This document shows positions 53,519 to 63,387 of a DNA stretch of 64,000 bases, in pieces. Source of the stretch: JALNZU01 sp964463695 (GTDB lineage: Bacteria > Bacteroidota > Bacteroidia > Bacteroidales > F082); the NCBI GenBank assembly GCA_964463695.1, contig CAYXCZ010000005.1, forward strand, positions 81,941-145,940, given 5' to 3'. A model generated the notes under the pieces. The model had not been told where the DNA came from. It saw only the letters and a list, made by a program, of their open reading frames with translations, and searched no databases. The first letter of the stretch is position 1; every line of letters starts with the position of its first letter. The translations under genes were made by a program, and so were the position numbers.

Positions 53519-54545
53519 ACTTATCTTTCATAAAGGTTTCGTAGAAATCCTGGCTGTACTCAGCCATGAGCGCTTCGGCTTTTTCAACCATTACGCGTGA
53601 CCCAATAAAAAGTGGGGTTCGCTGGTGAATTTCCTTAATAGGGATATCCAAAATTCTTCTGAAGCCATCTGATGCCTTTCCTCCTGCTTGTTCTGCTAAA
53701 AAAGCAACAGGAATACATTCATACATCAAACGTAATTTCCCTTGAGGATTCTTTTTCGTTCCAGGGTAAATATAGATGCCTCCGCGCAGCATATTCCGAT
53801 GAAAATCGGAAATCAGCGATCCGATATAACGCGTGGTATAAGGCCGGTTCGTTTCAGGATCATCTTCCTGGCAATACTTTATGTAGTGCTTAACGCCTTC
53901 TGGAAAATAAAGATAATTGGCCTCATTGATAGAATAAATATTTCCTAATTCGCTGATTTTCATATTCTCATGTGAAAGAATAAAGATTCCGCAAGTTGGA
54001 TCATACGTAAAACCATTCACACCGTCGCCTGTAGTATAAACCATCATGGTAGAAGACCCATAAATAATGTATCCGCCACAAACCAGGTCGATTCCGCCAT
54101 TCAATATTTCATCAAGGGTTACGAGTTTACCTGTTTCTTTACGTTTGTAAATAGCGAAAATTGTCCCGATTGGAACATTAACTTCAATATTTGAAGAGCC
54201 GTCAAGTGGATCAAGTGCAACAATGTATTTAGCATTCATGCCAATATTTCCATCAAAGATTACCACATCTTCGTTTTCTTCGGAGATAATTGCCGCGCAC
54301 TGACGACCATTTCGAAGAGCTTTGATGAACTCATTGTTGGCGATTACATCCAACTTCTTTTGACTTTCACCCTGAACATTTACTGTACCTTCATAACCCA
54401 ATATTTCAGCCAAACCAGCGCGATTAACATCACGGTTAACGATTTTTCCCGCAATTCCCATATCGTTCATCAAGCGAGAAAACTCACCTGTGGCATTACC
54501 ATATTTCTCTTGTTGTTCCCAGATAAATTCAACTAAGGTCTTCAT
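53517..54545 (-). CDS. fbp: Class I fructose-1,6-bisphosphatase
   Basis: Gluconeogenic phosphatase of 342 residues. The class I metal-site motif Asp-Pro-Leu-Asp-Gly-Ser-Ser-Asn (about 112-119) follows a conserved Glu-Glu-Asn-Glu strand, and the C-terminal Gly-Gly-Lys-Ala-Ser-Asp-Gly region is present. Length matches the family. Together with fbaA it covers two consecutive gluconeogenic steps. Its promoter region is shared divergently with the aspartate kinase gene. Confidence 0.95.
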   Translation of the reverse strand: MKTLVEFIWEQQEKYGNATGEFSRLMNDMGIAGKIVNRDVNRAGLAEILGYEGTVNVQGESQKKLDVIANNEFIKALRNGRQCAAIISEENEDVVIFDGNIGMNAKYIVALDPLDGSSNIEVNVPIGTIFAIYKRKETGKLVTLDEILNGGIDLVCGGYIIYGSSTMMVYTTGDGVNGFTYDPTCGIFILSHENMKISELGNIYSINEANYLYFPEGVKHYIKYCQEDDPETNRPYTTRYIGSLISDFHRNMLRGGIYIYPGTKKNPQGKLRLMYECIPVAFLAEQAGGKASDGFRRILDIPIKEIHQRTPLFIGSRVMVEKAEALMAEYSQDFYETFMKDK

Positions 54546-54615
54546 AACAAATGTTTTATAAGGTTTAAAAGGTAAGTGATTCAGAAGATTTCCTGTCAGC
54601 TTATCGCAAATATAT

Positions 54616-54623
54616 TACTTTTG
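54616..54623 (+). promoter_or_regulatory. -7 promoter element for aspartate kinase
   Basis: TACTTTTG, exact consensus, 26 bases before the ATG; the -33 element is weak. Confidence 0.5.
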
Positions 54624-54649
54624 CGCTTCAAATCAAAATCGTGGCGACA

Positions 54650-55939
54650 ATGATAAAAGTCTTCAAGTTTGGCGGGGCTTCGGTAAAAAATGCTGAAGCA
54701 GTACGAAACCTATCTCAAATACTGAAACAATTTTCAGATTCTTCAATTGTGATCGTTGTATCAGCCATGGGAAAAACAACCAACGCACTGGAAAAGCTCC
54801 TTGAAGCAGCTCGCGAAAAGGCGTCAGATTTTGATGTAAAGTTCGACCAGATTAAAGATTTTCATGTTCAAATAATTGATGAGCTTTTTGGTGAAAGTTC
54901 AGAATCGGTTAGACGAGAGCTTGAAACTTATTTCATTTCATTAAGGAAACATTTTACAGAAGCAGAATTAAATTGTTCAAATGATAAGTTGTATGATCAA
55001 ACTGTGTCCTATGGTGAGTTAATTTCTTCATTCATCGTATTCGAATGGCTTAAATTTCAGCAATTCAAACTTAGGTTAATCGATGCACGTGAGTTTGTCA
55101 TGACCGACCAAAACTACCGTTCGGCCAACATCCTTTGGGATGAAACGAGCAAACGAACAGAAACATTAAAAGCTGGTTTTACGATTCCGCAGATAGTGTT
55201 GACACAAGGGTTTATCGGTAGCGCTCCCGATCATTCAACAACAACACTTGGAAGAGAAGGCTCAGATTTCACCGCAGCTATTTTCGCATACTGCCTGAAT
55301 GCTGAAGAGGTAATAATTTGGAAAGATGTACCTGGCTTGCTGAATGCCGATCCAAAACGTTTTGCAAACACTGTTAAATTGAATGGAATTTCATACAGTG
55401 AAGCGATTGAATTAGCTTATTACGGAGCAACAATCATTCATCCCAAAACAATAAAGCCCTTACAAAACAAGGGTATTCCACTTAAAATCAAATCATTCCT
55501 TGAACCGGAACTTTTACCATCTGTCATTAGCGAAAACAATTCATTTGATTCATCCGTACCATCATACATAATAAAAGACAATCAATTGCTGCTGAGTCTT
55601 AGTCCGCGGGATTTTTCATTTATGGATGAAGGATGCCTCCACACTATTTTCGGATTACTCAATGATTGGCATATTCATGTGAATTTGTTACAAACATCTG
55701 CGCTCAGTTTATCTATTTGTGTAGATTTTAAAACCGGCTTATCCGAAAAAATGCTGGAGTTGTTTGGTAGTGATTTTATTGTAAAATACAATCAGGGTCT
55801 CACCTTACTCACTATCAGGCATTATCAAAAAGCCCCTGTTGAGAGCTTCACGCAAGGAAAGACAATTCTTTTGGAACAGCGCAGCCGTACAACACTTCAG
55901 TTTGTTTATTCAGAAGATAGCAAACCTCAGAAACAGTAA
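54650..55939 (+). CDS. lysC: Aspartate kinase
   Basis: First step of the aspartate pathway (lysine, threonine, methionine). A 429-residue monofunctional kinase with the N-terminal Lys-Phe-Gly-Gly-Ala-Ser-Val (4-10) in place of the usual KFGGTSV. The motif Thr-Leu-Gly-Arg-Glu-Gly-Ser-Asp (about 202-209) and Trp-Lys-Asp-Val-Pro-Gly-Leu-Leu are present. A regulatory ACT-type region follows (about 310-420) but appears short. Start is the ATG at 54650, not the GTG at 54641. DapD elsewhere in the window acts further along the same pathway. Confidence 0.92.
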   Translation: MIKVFKFGGASVKNAEAVRNLSQILKQFSDSSIVIVVSAMGKTTNALEKLLEAAREKASDFDVKFDQIKDFHVQIIDELFGESSESVRRELETYFISLRKHFTEAELNCSNDKLYDQTVSYGELISSFIVFEWLKFQQFKLRLIDAREFVMTDQNYRSANILWDETSKRTETLKAGFTIPQIVLTQGFIGSAPDHSTTTLGREGSDFTAAIFAYCLNAEEVIIWKDVPGLLNADPKRFANTVKLNGISYSEAIELAYYGATIIHPKTIKPLQNKGIPLKIKSFLEPELLPSVISENNSFDSSVPSYIIKDNQLLLSLSPRDFSFMDEGCLHTIFGLLNDWHIHVNLLQTSALSLSICVDFKTGLSEKMLELFGSDFIVKYNQGLTLLTIRHYQKAPVESFTQGKTILLEQRSRTTLQFVYSEDSKPQKQ

Positions 55940-55948
55940 AAGTGCTGA

Positions 55949-58459
55949 TCATTTTCCTGCAAAATCGCCAGTTTCTATCGACCAGTCATTTCCAAAAAAA
56001 CCACTAATTATAATTCCTTCCGGACCATCTTTCAACCACTCACTTTGAAAAATCATCAGGTCAGGGAAACCGGTAATGCCAGAAAAATAGTCATTTGGAG
56101 CAACCGAACGCATACCTTCATAACCTGTGCCTGCAATAACTCCAACACTTGTTTTGGGATTATCTGTTCGTGGATAAACAAAGTAACAGCCAAGGTTTTC
56201 ACCTTCGAGACGACGATCTCCAAAAGTTATACTGCTTTTTTCAACCCTGACAGGACAAGCAATCAGCAGCTTGTCCCATGCCATATTATTGGCAGCGTTA
56301 CCATAAATAATTACATTTCTGTCAAGGTACAGCTCCGAATTAAATGAAGTATCCGGAATAATATCTACTGAGCCATTTCCCCGGTATAAAAAGGTCTCTG
56401 CATCGAATCGGGCTTTATTCAGATACCATTCGTTTTCTTCAGAAGAGCCTTGAGTGGTATATACAAACAACATTTCATTATCAAAAGCCATTTTAAAGCT
56501 ACCTGACCGAACAGGATTTTTCATCCAGCTATCCATTTCATCCAGCTGTTTCCACGCACCATCGATAAAATCCAACGTGATATCCATCCCTTTTTCGCAA
56601 CGAACAGACTGGCCATTAAGAACCAGCAAAGGATTCTGATCAAAATTCAACTTACTGAAATTGAATGTTATACTCTGTATATTAGTGAGGTTAGCAACAA
56701 CTGAATCATTCATTTTATCAATAATCGCATAGCTTTTTACCCAAGGAGTAATCTGTCGGTTTACACTGATCCAGTAATTTGTAGCAGAAACAGCAGGCGA
56801 AGAAGTGTAAAACTCAATATGATTAACTTCTGAATTCAAAGGAATTTTATTCTGGCGCAAAAAATCAAACAGAGGTGGCCAATCCATGCAATGATCACCA
56901 TACCAATGCGACCCTCCGGGATATTCATAGTAGCTGAAATTGGTGTGAAACGCACCCAATTTTTCTCTCATTTTGCGAGCCTGTTCAACAGGTACAACAT
57001 TATCAGCACCTCCATGAAGTATATAAACACCTGATTGTAAATAGTTTCTTGCCAGATCTAGTGTTCTTCCGGCAGATGCAGCCCTATAAATTATTTCGAA
57101 GTGGGGATTTGTTTTCGATAAGGTATCAGAGCCATCTTTCCTGTAACCTATAATATCAGGGTAGCCGGCTGCTGGTGCAAATGCAGCAAATTTGTCAGGA
57201 TAGGTTGCCCCTAAAAACCAGCTTCCATGGCCCCCCATTGAATGGCCGGTCAGATAGGTTTGACTTGTATCAGTTGAAAATTGCATTCTGGCCTGATGAA
57301 GAACTTCCAGCGCGTCTTTTCTGCCCCATTCTTCCCAATTAAACCCAAAAGGACGGCGATTCGTTGGCGCAACTATATGTGCCCAGTCTTTTTGCTTGTA
57401 TGCCCGGGTTTGGTTTGTCGCTTCAACTGATGCACCATGGGTTGATAAAACGAGTGCCTGTTTTGAATCAGCAGATAGACTTGGGGCAACACTGTAATAT
57501 TGCACACTTCCATCAATGGAACTAATAAAGGTGCGTTCATGATGTTTTTCTGGAATTTGTTGCTTTAAGTCGATTTCCAGCTGATGAACCTTTTTCCCAT
57601 CCGGATCGTTCACTGTCAAATTAGCTTTTATAGTCAGGTTGTTGTTAAACTCTTTTGGTGAGGGAACTTTAAATTTCACTTTACGTGTTGTCATTGAGAT
57701 AACATAATCCATTGGCGTAGTGAGTGTTTCGCTCGTTTCGAGTTGACAGGTAATTGAATAACCTTGGAGCGATTCCCGATTACAATTGAGCAGACGAACA
57801 GCTCCCCATTCAGGTTCATTTTCATTTACAAGAATGGGAGAAAGTGTCATATCTCTCTTTGAGAGTTGAACAAGTTGACCGGGCAGAATAAGTTTGGCGC
57901 GGATGCGGGCAAATCTTCCGTAAAAAAATAAAAACTGATTCAGACCTTTTTTCAAAGTAACAGGAATTAGGGTGTAGCCATAATCGTAATGATCACCTTC
58001 GTGAGGCATCCCGTTGATGAAAGCCCGTGTATGACCCGTTGCATCAAGCAAAACCGTCATTTCTTTATCCGACTCCCATTCCATATATACATATGAGCGA
58101 CTCTGATTCCCTGTAAATGAACCTGTTGAATCGGCTTTAATTGCCTCCCAAACTAAGGTATCTACATCGTTTCCCCATGTGACTATTTGATTTAATCCCT
58201 GAAATGGCCTTTCAAAAGTCCTTTTGGCTAACTGATAAGCTATAAAATCCTGAGGACCGGTCAACATCCCTGGTTTAACAGATTCACGCAACACCAGGGC
58301 ATTGTTAAAAACATGGAGAATTTTACCTTCATCAGTCGTTACATTATGATCTTTACCAAAATATTCAACAATATTACCCTTATTCTGAGCGTGTATCTGA
58401 AGCTGGACAAGCAGTGTCAAAAACAGTAAAATCCCTGAAATAAAAAAACGTGATCTCAT
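55949..58459 (-). CDS. Exported serine hydrolase, prolyl-oligopeptidase / esterase type
   Basis: An 836-residue exported alpha/beta hydrolase. Signal peptide 1-~24 (ending Ile-His-Ala-Gln). Residues about 25-320 form beta-rich modules, perhaps including a carbohydrate-binding-like one. The catalytic triad is Ser407 in Gly-His-Ser-Met-Gly-Gly, Asp486 in Gly-Gly-Ala-Asp-Asn-Val-Val-Pro, and His518 in Gly-Ser-His-Trp. A C-terminal ~300-residue region has no recognised motif and no T9SS sorting signal. It probably cleaves an ester or peptide in the periplasm or at the outer membrane; the substrate is unknown. Confidence 0.8.
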   Translation of the reverse strand: MRSRFFISGILLFLTLLVQLQIHAQNKGNIVEYFGKDHNVTTDEGKILHVFNNALVLRESVKPGMLTGPQDFIAYQLAKRTFERPFQGLNQIVTWGNDVDTLVWEAIKADSTGSFTGNQSRSYVYMEWESDKEMTVLLDATGHTRAFINGMPHEGDHYDYGYTLIPVTLKKGLNQFLFFYGRFARIRAKLILPGQLVQLSKRDMTLSPILVNENEPEWGAVRLLNCNRESLQGYSITCQLETSETLTTPMDYVISMTTRKVKFKVPSPKEFNNNLTIKANLTVNDPDGKKVHQLEIDLKQQIPEKHHERTFISSIDGSVQYYSVAPSLSADSKQALVLSTHGASVEATNQTRAYKQKDWAHIVAPTNRRPFGFNWEEWGRKDALEVLHQARMQFSTDTSQTYLTGHSMGGHGSWFLGATYPDKFAAFAPAAGYPDIIGYRKDGSDTLSKTNPHFEIIYRAASAGRTLDLARNYLQSGVYILHGGADNVVPVEQARKMREKLGAFHTNFSYYEYPGGSHWYGDHCMDWPPLFDFLRQNKIPLNSEVNHIEFYTSSPAVSATNYWISVNRQITPWVKSYAIIDKMNDSVVANLTNIQSITFNFSKLNFDQNPLLVLNGQSVRCEKGMDITLDFIDGAWKQLDEMDSWMKNPVRSGSFKMAFDNEMLFVYTTQGSSEENEWYLNKARFDAETFLYRGNGSVDIIPDTSFNSELYLDRNVIIYGNAANNMAWDKLLIACPVRVEKSSITFGDRRLEGENLGCYFVYPRTDNPKTSVGVIAGTGYEGMRSVAPNDYFSGITGFPDLMIFQSEWLKDGPEGIIISGFFGNDWSIETGDFAGK

Positions 58460-58641
58460 TTTAAAAGGAGTTTGATTATTGATTTACTTTGTAAAGTAAA
58501 TCGGTTTAGCTGCAAAAGTAAACATCCATTTGATGCGATTCTCACAAAAAATTTCGTTTTAAAAGAATGATATGCTCTGAAAGCAACTTTGTGATTACTT
58601 TTTTCGTTTAACCTAAAAAACACATTGAAAATACTATAAAA

Positions 58642-60960
58642 ATGATAAGCGCATCAAAAAGTAAGGTAGAAAAGGCTTTTTTGAATAATCGTTCACTTCC
58701 TCAAAATGTGAATATCCCCTATATAACTGTAGAAAATTTTCCAAAGCTAGGGCTTTTTACAGCATTGAGATTTCTTGAATGGGTATCGGAAAACCCCGAT
58801 GGTGTGATAAGTTTACCAACAGGAAAAACGCCGGAATACTTCATTTCATGGACAAAAAAAATACTTGGTGGTTGGAACAACACAGAAATAGACCGGCTTT
58901 GTAAATCGCATGGTTTGGATATTTCGAAAAAACCACAGCTTTCCAATTTGCATTTTGTTCAAATAGATGAGTTCTATCCCATAAGTTCGATCCAGCATAA
59001 CAGCTTTTTTAATTATGTGAATAAATATTATGTTGATGGTTTTGGGTTAGACCTGTCAAAAGGTTTGTTTATAAATTGCGATACCATTCCACTTGCTTTT
59101 GGAAAAAGTTATGAAGAGGTTTTCCCGGATAGCATTATTGACCTTGGTCTGCGCTACCGTGAACCGCAAACAAAAATTGAGTCGTTGCAGCGCGAATCGA
59201 TTTTCCTGATTGACGATTGGTGTTCCGTTTATGAAGAAAAAATAAGGAAAAAAGAAGGAATTGGTTTTTTTCTGGGAGGTATTGGCCCTGATGGTCACAT
59301 CGCTTTCAATACGCGTGGATCAGACCATCATTCAGCTACACGCCTGACATCAACAAATTTTGAAACTCAGGCTGTTGCAGCAGGCGATCTTGGAGGAATG
59401 GAGATAGCCAGGAAGCGGCTGGTGATAACAATAGGTTTAGAAACAATTACTTACAACCCGGCTTGTGTTGCAGTTATTTTTGCTGCAGGCGAGGCAAAAG
59501 CACCGATGGTGAAAGACGCACTCGAAAAACCCGTCTCAAATCTTTATCCAGCAAGCGTATTAACAAAACTTCCAAATGCGCGGTTTTATTTAACGCAGGG
59601 GGCAGCCTGCATGTTGGATGAAGTTCAGGAGCACTTTTACGACGAAGGTAGTTGGAGTCAGGAAAAAACCGACAGGGCAGTAATTGACCTTTGTAGCAAG
59701 TTGAATAAATTCGGCGATCGATTGGTTTTAGAGGATTTGAAAGGCGATAAATATTGCAGAAAAATCCCAAACCCCGGTCCCGACACAGTACCATCTGTGA
59801 TTGAATCGGTGAAAAAGAAAATTTACAAAGGAATGGAACCTCTTGGAAATCATATATTTTATCACACAGGTCCACATCATGACGACATAATGCTTGGGTT
59901 GCTTCCACACATACACCGCCTGTCGAGGAATGAATCAAATAATTCGCATTTTGCTATTCTTACCTCTGGTTTCACGGCTGTTACTAATACTTTTTTAGAA
60001 AACTCGCTCGTAGATTTGATTCATTTTTTGGATAAAGATGCCATTCAAATGATTAAATATCCCGATTTTTTTGAAAGTGGTTATCAACTGAAACGTGACA
60101 AAGATGTTTATCACTATCTGATAAAAGTTGCATCGGGGCAGGCTGATGAGCGTAAGCGTGCCTTCTCGCACAGAATTGTTCGTATCCTTGTTGAGCTATG
60201 GGAAATAAAAAATGAACAACAACTTAGAAATCAAATAGATGAAATTATCACTTTTGTAAACAAAAGCTATAGCGGAGAAAAGTTACCACCAAGAATTCAA
60301 ACACTTAAAGGAATGATCAGAGAGTTTGAAGAGGAACTTGTATGGGCATGTTTTGGAATAACAAGTAGCAATATCCACCATTTGCGCCTTGGATTTTATA
60401 CTGGTGATATTTTTACGGAAAAACCCAATCGGGAGCGTGATGTAGAACCTGTTTTACAGCAGTTGAAAACAATCCGTCCAACAATTGTTAGTTTGGCTTT
60501 CGATCCTGAAGGCAGCGGACCCGATACGCATTATAAAGTTTTACAAGCAATTGCAGAGGCAATCAGAGAATGGTCGAAAGAAGCCGACTTGAGTAACTTA
60601 CGTATTTGGGGTTATCGGAATGTTTGGTATCAGTTTCATCCTTCGGAAGCGACACACATTGTTCCGGTTTCGTTAAATGCCATGGGAGTAATGGATTCGG
60701 CCTTTACAAACAGCTACCTTAGTCAGGTAAACGCATCCTTTCCAAGCTATAGGCTCGATGGTAAATTTAGTGACCTCTCGAAAAAAATTTGGGTCGATCA
60801 GCTTCGGCAAGTGCAGTTGCTGCTTGGAAAACCTTTCTTTTATCAAAACGAAAGTCCTCGCCTGAGAACTACCCATGGGTTGCTTTATTTCAAAGAAATG
60901 AATGTCGAAGAGTTTCTGCAATCAGCGCGTGCGCTTGAAAAATCGATACAAGGAACTTAG
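58642..60960 (+). CDS. Glucosamine-6-phosphate deaminase-like protein fused to a PIG-L deacetylase-like domain
   Basis: A 772-residue two-domain cytoplasmic enzyme. Residues ~30-335 are a NagB/6-phosphogluconolactonase-type isomerase with Leu-Pro-Thr-Gly-Lys-Thr-Pro (58-64), the acidic pair Asp109-Glu110 in Gln-Ile-Asp-Glu-Phe-Tyr-Pro, and His219 in Gly-Pro-Asp-Gly-His-Ile-Ala-Phe. Residues ~400-760 are PIG-L (LmbE)-like, with the metal motif written His412-His-Asp-Asp415 in Gly-Pro-His-His-Asp-Asp. NagB joined to LmbE is known in Bacteroidota and would deaminate GlcN6P. Deacetylase activity of the second half is unproven. Confidence 0.85.
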   Translation: MISASKSKVEKAFLNNRSLPQNVNIPYITVENFPKLGLFTALRFLEWVSENPDGVISLPTGKTPEYFISWTKKILGGWNNTEIDRLCKSHGLDISKKPQLSNLHFVQIDEFYPISSIQHNSFFNYVNKYYVDGFGLDLSKGLFINCDTIPLAFGKSYEEVFPDSIIDLGLRYREPQTKIESLQRESIFLIDDWCSVYEEKIRKKEGIGFFLGGIGPDGHIAFNTRGSDHHSATRLTSTNFETQAVAAGDLGGMEIARKRLVITIGLETITYNPACVAVIFAAGEAKAPMVKDALEKPVSNLYPASVLTKLPNARFYLTQGAACMLDEVQEHFYDEGSWSQEKTDRAVIDLCSKLNKFGDRLVLEDLKGDKYCRKIPNPGPDTVPSVIESVKKKIYKGMEPLGNHIFYHTGPHHDDIMLGLLPHIHRLSRNESNNSHFAILTSGFTAVTNTFLENSLVDLIHFLDKDAIQMIKYPDFFESGYQLKRDKDVYHYLIKVASGQADERKRAFSHRIVRILVELWEIKNEQQLRNQIDEIITFVNKSYSGEKLPPRIQTLKGMIREFEEELVWACFGITSSNIHHLRLGFYTGDIFTEKPNRERDVEPVLQQLKTIRPTIVSLAFDPEGSGPDTHYKVLQAIAEAIREWSKEADLSNLRIWGYRNVWYQFHPSEATHIVPVSLNAMGVMDSAFTNSYLSQVNASFPSYRLDGKFSDLSKKIWVDQLRQVQLLLGKPFFYQNESPRLRTTHGLLYFKEMNVEEFLQSARALEKSIQGT

Positions 60961-61243
60961 GAAGAAGATTAGCTGTACATGAATTGAAAATGTTATAAAA
61001 AGTTGGTATACATTCTTTTAGTCAGTCTTATTCATATAATCAGAACAAATCTTTGCTCAGAAAACAGACATGATCTGTTTTGATTTTTTTCTTTGCAAAA
61101 CCTTCCTAATTTCATTATATTTGTTGCAAGAAACTTCTCCTAAAACAAAATAAAAATCAAACCAGCAATATCCCAAATGTTTATAAGAAAACGATTAAGG
61201 AAAAAATTAACTGTTTAGCAAAAATTGATAGAAAGATTCTTTT

Positions 61244-63361
61244 ATGAACATCAACCAACCCGGCCTTCTGATGTTTTTTTCAGCGGCTATCTCGTTATAC
61301 TTATCTGTTTACGCATGGAAAAGAAAAAGTGATCCGGCAATATTTGCACTTTCCCTTCTACTTTTTGCTGCAGCGATCTGGTCGATAGGCTATGGCCTGG
61401 AAATCTCATCAGTTGATTTTGGTCAGATCAAATTCTTTGGCTTCATTGCTTATATTGGTATCACAACTACACCCATTTTATGGATGATTTTTGCAATACG
61501 GTATACTCAAAAGGATCAGTGGCTTACGAAAAAAATGGTTCTGCTATTCTTTAGCGTTCCTATACTTAGCTTGATAATGATTGCCACTAATGAATTTCAC
61601 CATCTTTTTTATACTTCTGTGGCCTTCCATTTTGATGGCAAATACTATTTTCAGGAATTACATTATGGCCCGATATGGTATCTGCACGCCATATGGTCTT
61701 ACCTCTCAGGTATTTTCGGAATGATCCTTTTTGCGAAGATGCTTTTGACCGCAGCAAAAGAAAATCGCTTAAAAATATCCTATTTTATTTTAGGTTCGCT
61801 GATGCCTTATGTTGTAAACTACTTCTATATCTCAGGAATAAGACCCTTTGGATTTTTAGACCTTACTCCTGTAGCGTTCATTTTTATGGGAGCCTTATTG
61901 GTTTTGGGAGCTCATAAAATTAAACTTTTCGACATCAAACCATTGGCTCTCAATTTGTTGTTCGACAATATCCACGATCCCATTTTTGTTTTAAACGAAA
62001 GTCGTCAGATTACCAACAGCAATCCTGCAGCACGACAATTAATGAAGGTTTTAAATGATAAAAAGGAAGAAAAATCAGAGAAATTTCAGCAGAAAACATC
62101 TGAAATAGCATTCCTGATCGATTCAATTGACACCGATTTTATTATCGACAATAAAACTTATTACCGAAGCTTATCAGAAATTAAGGTTGTCAATCAAAGA
62201 TCAGCAGGTACACTCCTGATATTGCGCGATATCACAGAGGCAAAAAAAGCTGAAAAATCACTCGTTGAGAGTGAGAATCGTTTTCGTCTTATTCTTGAAA
62301 ACATGCCCATACTTCTGAATGCTTTCGATGAAAATGGTCTTTTCATTGTATGGAACAAAGCCTGTGAAAAAAGTACAGGTTACTCTGCGCAGGAAATTAT
62401 TGGCAATCCCAACGCAATGAGAATGCTTTATCCTGATGAGAATTACCTGAATAAGGTTATTCTTTCATCACAAAACAAAAATGCAAAGCAGAACACCTAC
62501 GATTTGGTTTCTAAAAAGGGAGAAATCCGAACAATCACCTGGTTTGACACCTACCATTTCCTTAAGATACCTGGATGGAGCTCATGGGGCCTTGGAATCG
62601 ATGTTACTGATAGTAAAAGAACTGAGGATGCACTTTTCATGAGCGAACAACAATTACGCGAACTGAATACATCGAAGGATAAATTTTTCTCCATTATAGC
62701 TCACGACCTCAGAAGTCCATTTAACAGCATTCTGGGGCTGAGTGATTTGCTTCTTGAATTTGTTAGGGAAGGAGATATGGACAGTCTGGAAAAATATATC
62801 GAAGTAATCCAAAAAACCTCAAAAAACACGTATGACCTGGTAGTGAATCTATTAGAATGGTCGCAATCTCAAATTGGCCGATTAGAGTTTAGCCCAGAAT
62901 ATATGGAACTTGTTTCCTTCATTGAAGAAGAGACCAAAGTGCTGCACGGTGTTGCACAAAGTAAAGGGATAACGATTGTCTCCGATTTTCCATCGAAGAC
63001 ACTCGTGTTTGCTGACAAGCATATGCTGAGTACAATTATTCGTAATTTATTGTCGAACGCAATAAAATTTTCACATCAGGGAGGTACAATCTTCTTAAAA
63101 TCAAGCAAACAGCCAAAAGGATTGGCTATTCATATCATCGACCAAGGGATTGGCATTTCGCAAGCAGATGTAACTAAACTTTTTAAGCTTGAAGAAAACT
63201 TTACGACGAAAGGTACTCAAAATGAGAAAGGTACAGGTTTAGGGCTTCTGCTTTGCAAAGAATTTGTAGAAAAACACAATGGCCGTATTTGGGTCGAAAG
63301 TAAGCCTGGAAGCGGAAGTAATTTTAGTTTTACACTTCCTGTACTTTCAACCGAGTTATAA
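61244..63361 (+). CDS. 7TM sensor histidine kinase with PAS domains
   Basis: A 705-residue membrane sensor. Seven predicted helices in residues 1-~215 match the histidine-kinase N-terminal 7TM domain. A first PAS-like region (~225-335) and a second PAS (~345-465) follow, joined by coiled coils. HisKA carries His-Asp-Leu-Arg-Ser-Pro (about 485), and the HATPase has NLLSNAIKFS, Asp-Gln-Gly-Ile-Gly-Ile and GTGLGLLL. The phospho-acceptor His and ATP site are intact. Its ligand is unknown. It is 26 bases upstream of another PAS gene, so the two are likely one operon. Confidence 0.9.
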   Translation: MNINQPGLLMFFSAAISLYLSVYAWKRKSDPAIFALSLLLFAAAIWSIGYGLEISSVDFGQIKFFGFIAYIGITTTPILWMIFAIRYTQKDQWLTKKMVLLFFSVPILSLIMIATNEFHHLFYTSVAFHFDGKYYFQELHYGPIWYLHAIWSYLSGIFGMILFAKMLLTAAKENRLKISYFILGSLMPYVVNYFYISGIRPFGFLDLTPVAFIFMGALLVLGAHKIKLFDIKPLALNLLFDNIHDPIFVLNESRQITNSNPAARQLMKVLNDKKEEKSEKFQQKTSEIAFLIDSIDTDFIIDNKTYYRSLSEIKVVNQRSAGTLLILRDITEAKKAEKSLVESENRFRLILENMPILLNAFDENGLFIVWNKACEKSTGYSAQEIIGNPNAMRMLYPDENYLNKVILSSQNKNAKQNTYDLVSKKGEIRTITWFDTYHFLKIPGWSSWGLGIDVTDSKRTEDALFMSEQQLRELNTSKDKFFSIIAHDLRSPFNSILGLSDLLLEFVREGDMDSLEKYIEVIQKTSKNTYDLVVNLLEWSQSQIGRLEFSPEYMELVSFIEEETKVLHGVAQSKGITIVSDFPSKTLVFADKHMLSTIIRNLLSNAIKFSHQGGTIFLKSSKQPKGLAIHIIDQGIGISQADVTKLFKLEENFTTKGTQNEKGTGLGLLLCKEFVEKHNGRIWVESKPGSGSNFSFTLPVLSTEL

Positions 63362-63387
63362 AATTTATCAGCATATCAATATTCGTT

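Noticed and set aside
59474..59938. A 154-codon minus-strand frame inside the NagB/PIG-L fusion
   Set aside because: It lies wholly in a well-supported coding region and has no recognisable features.
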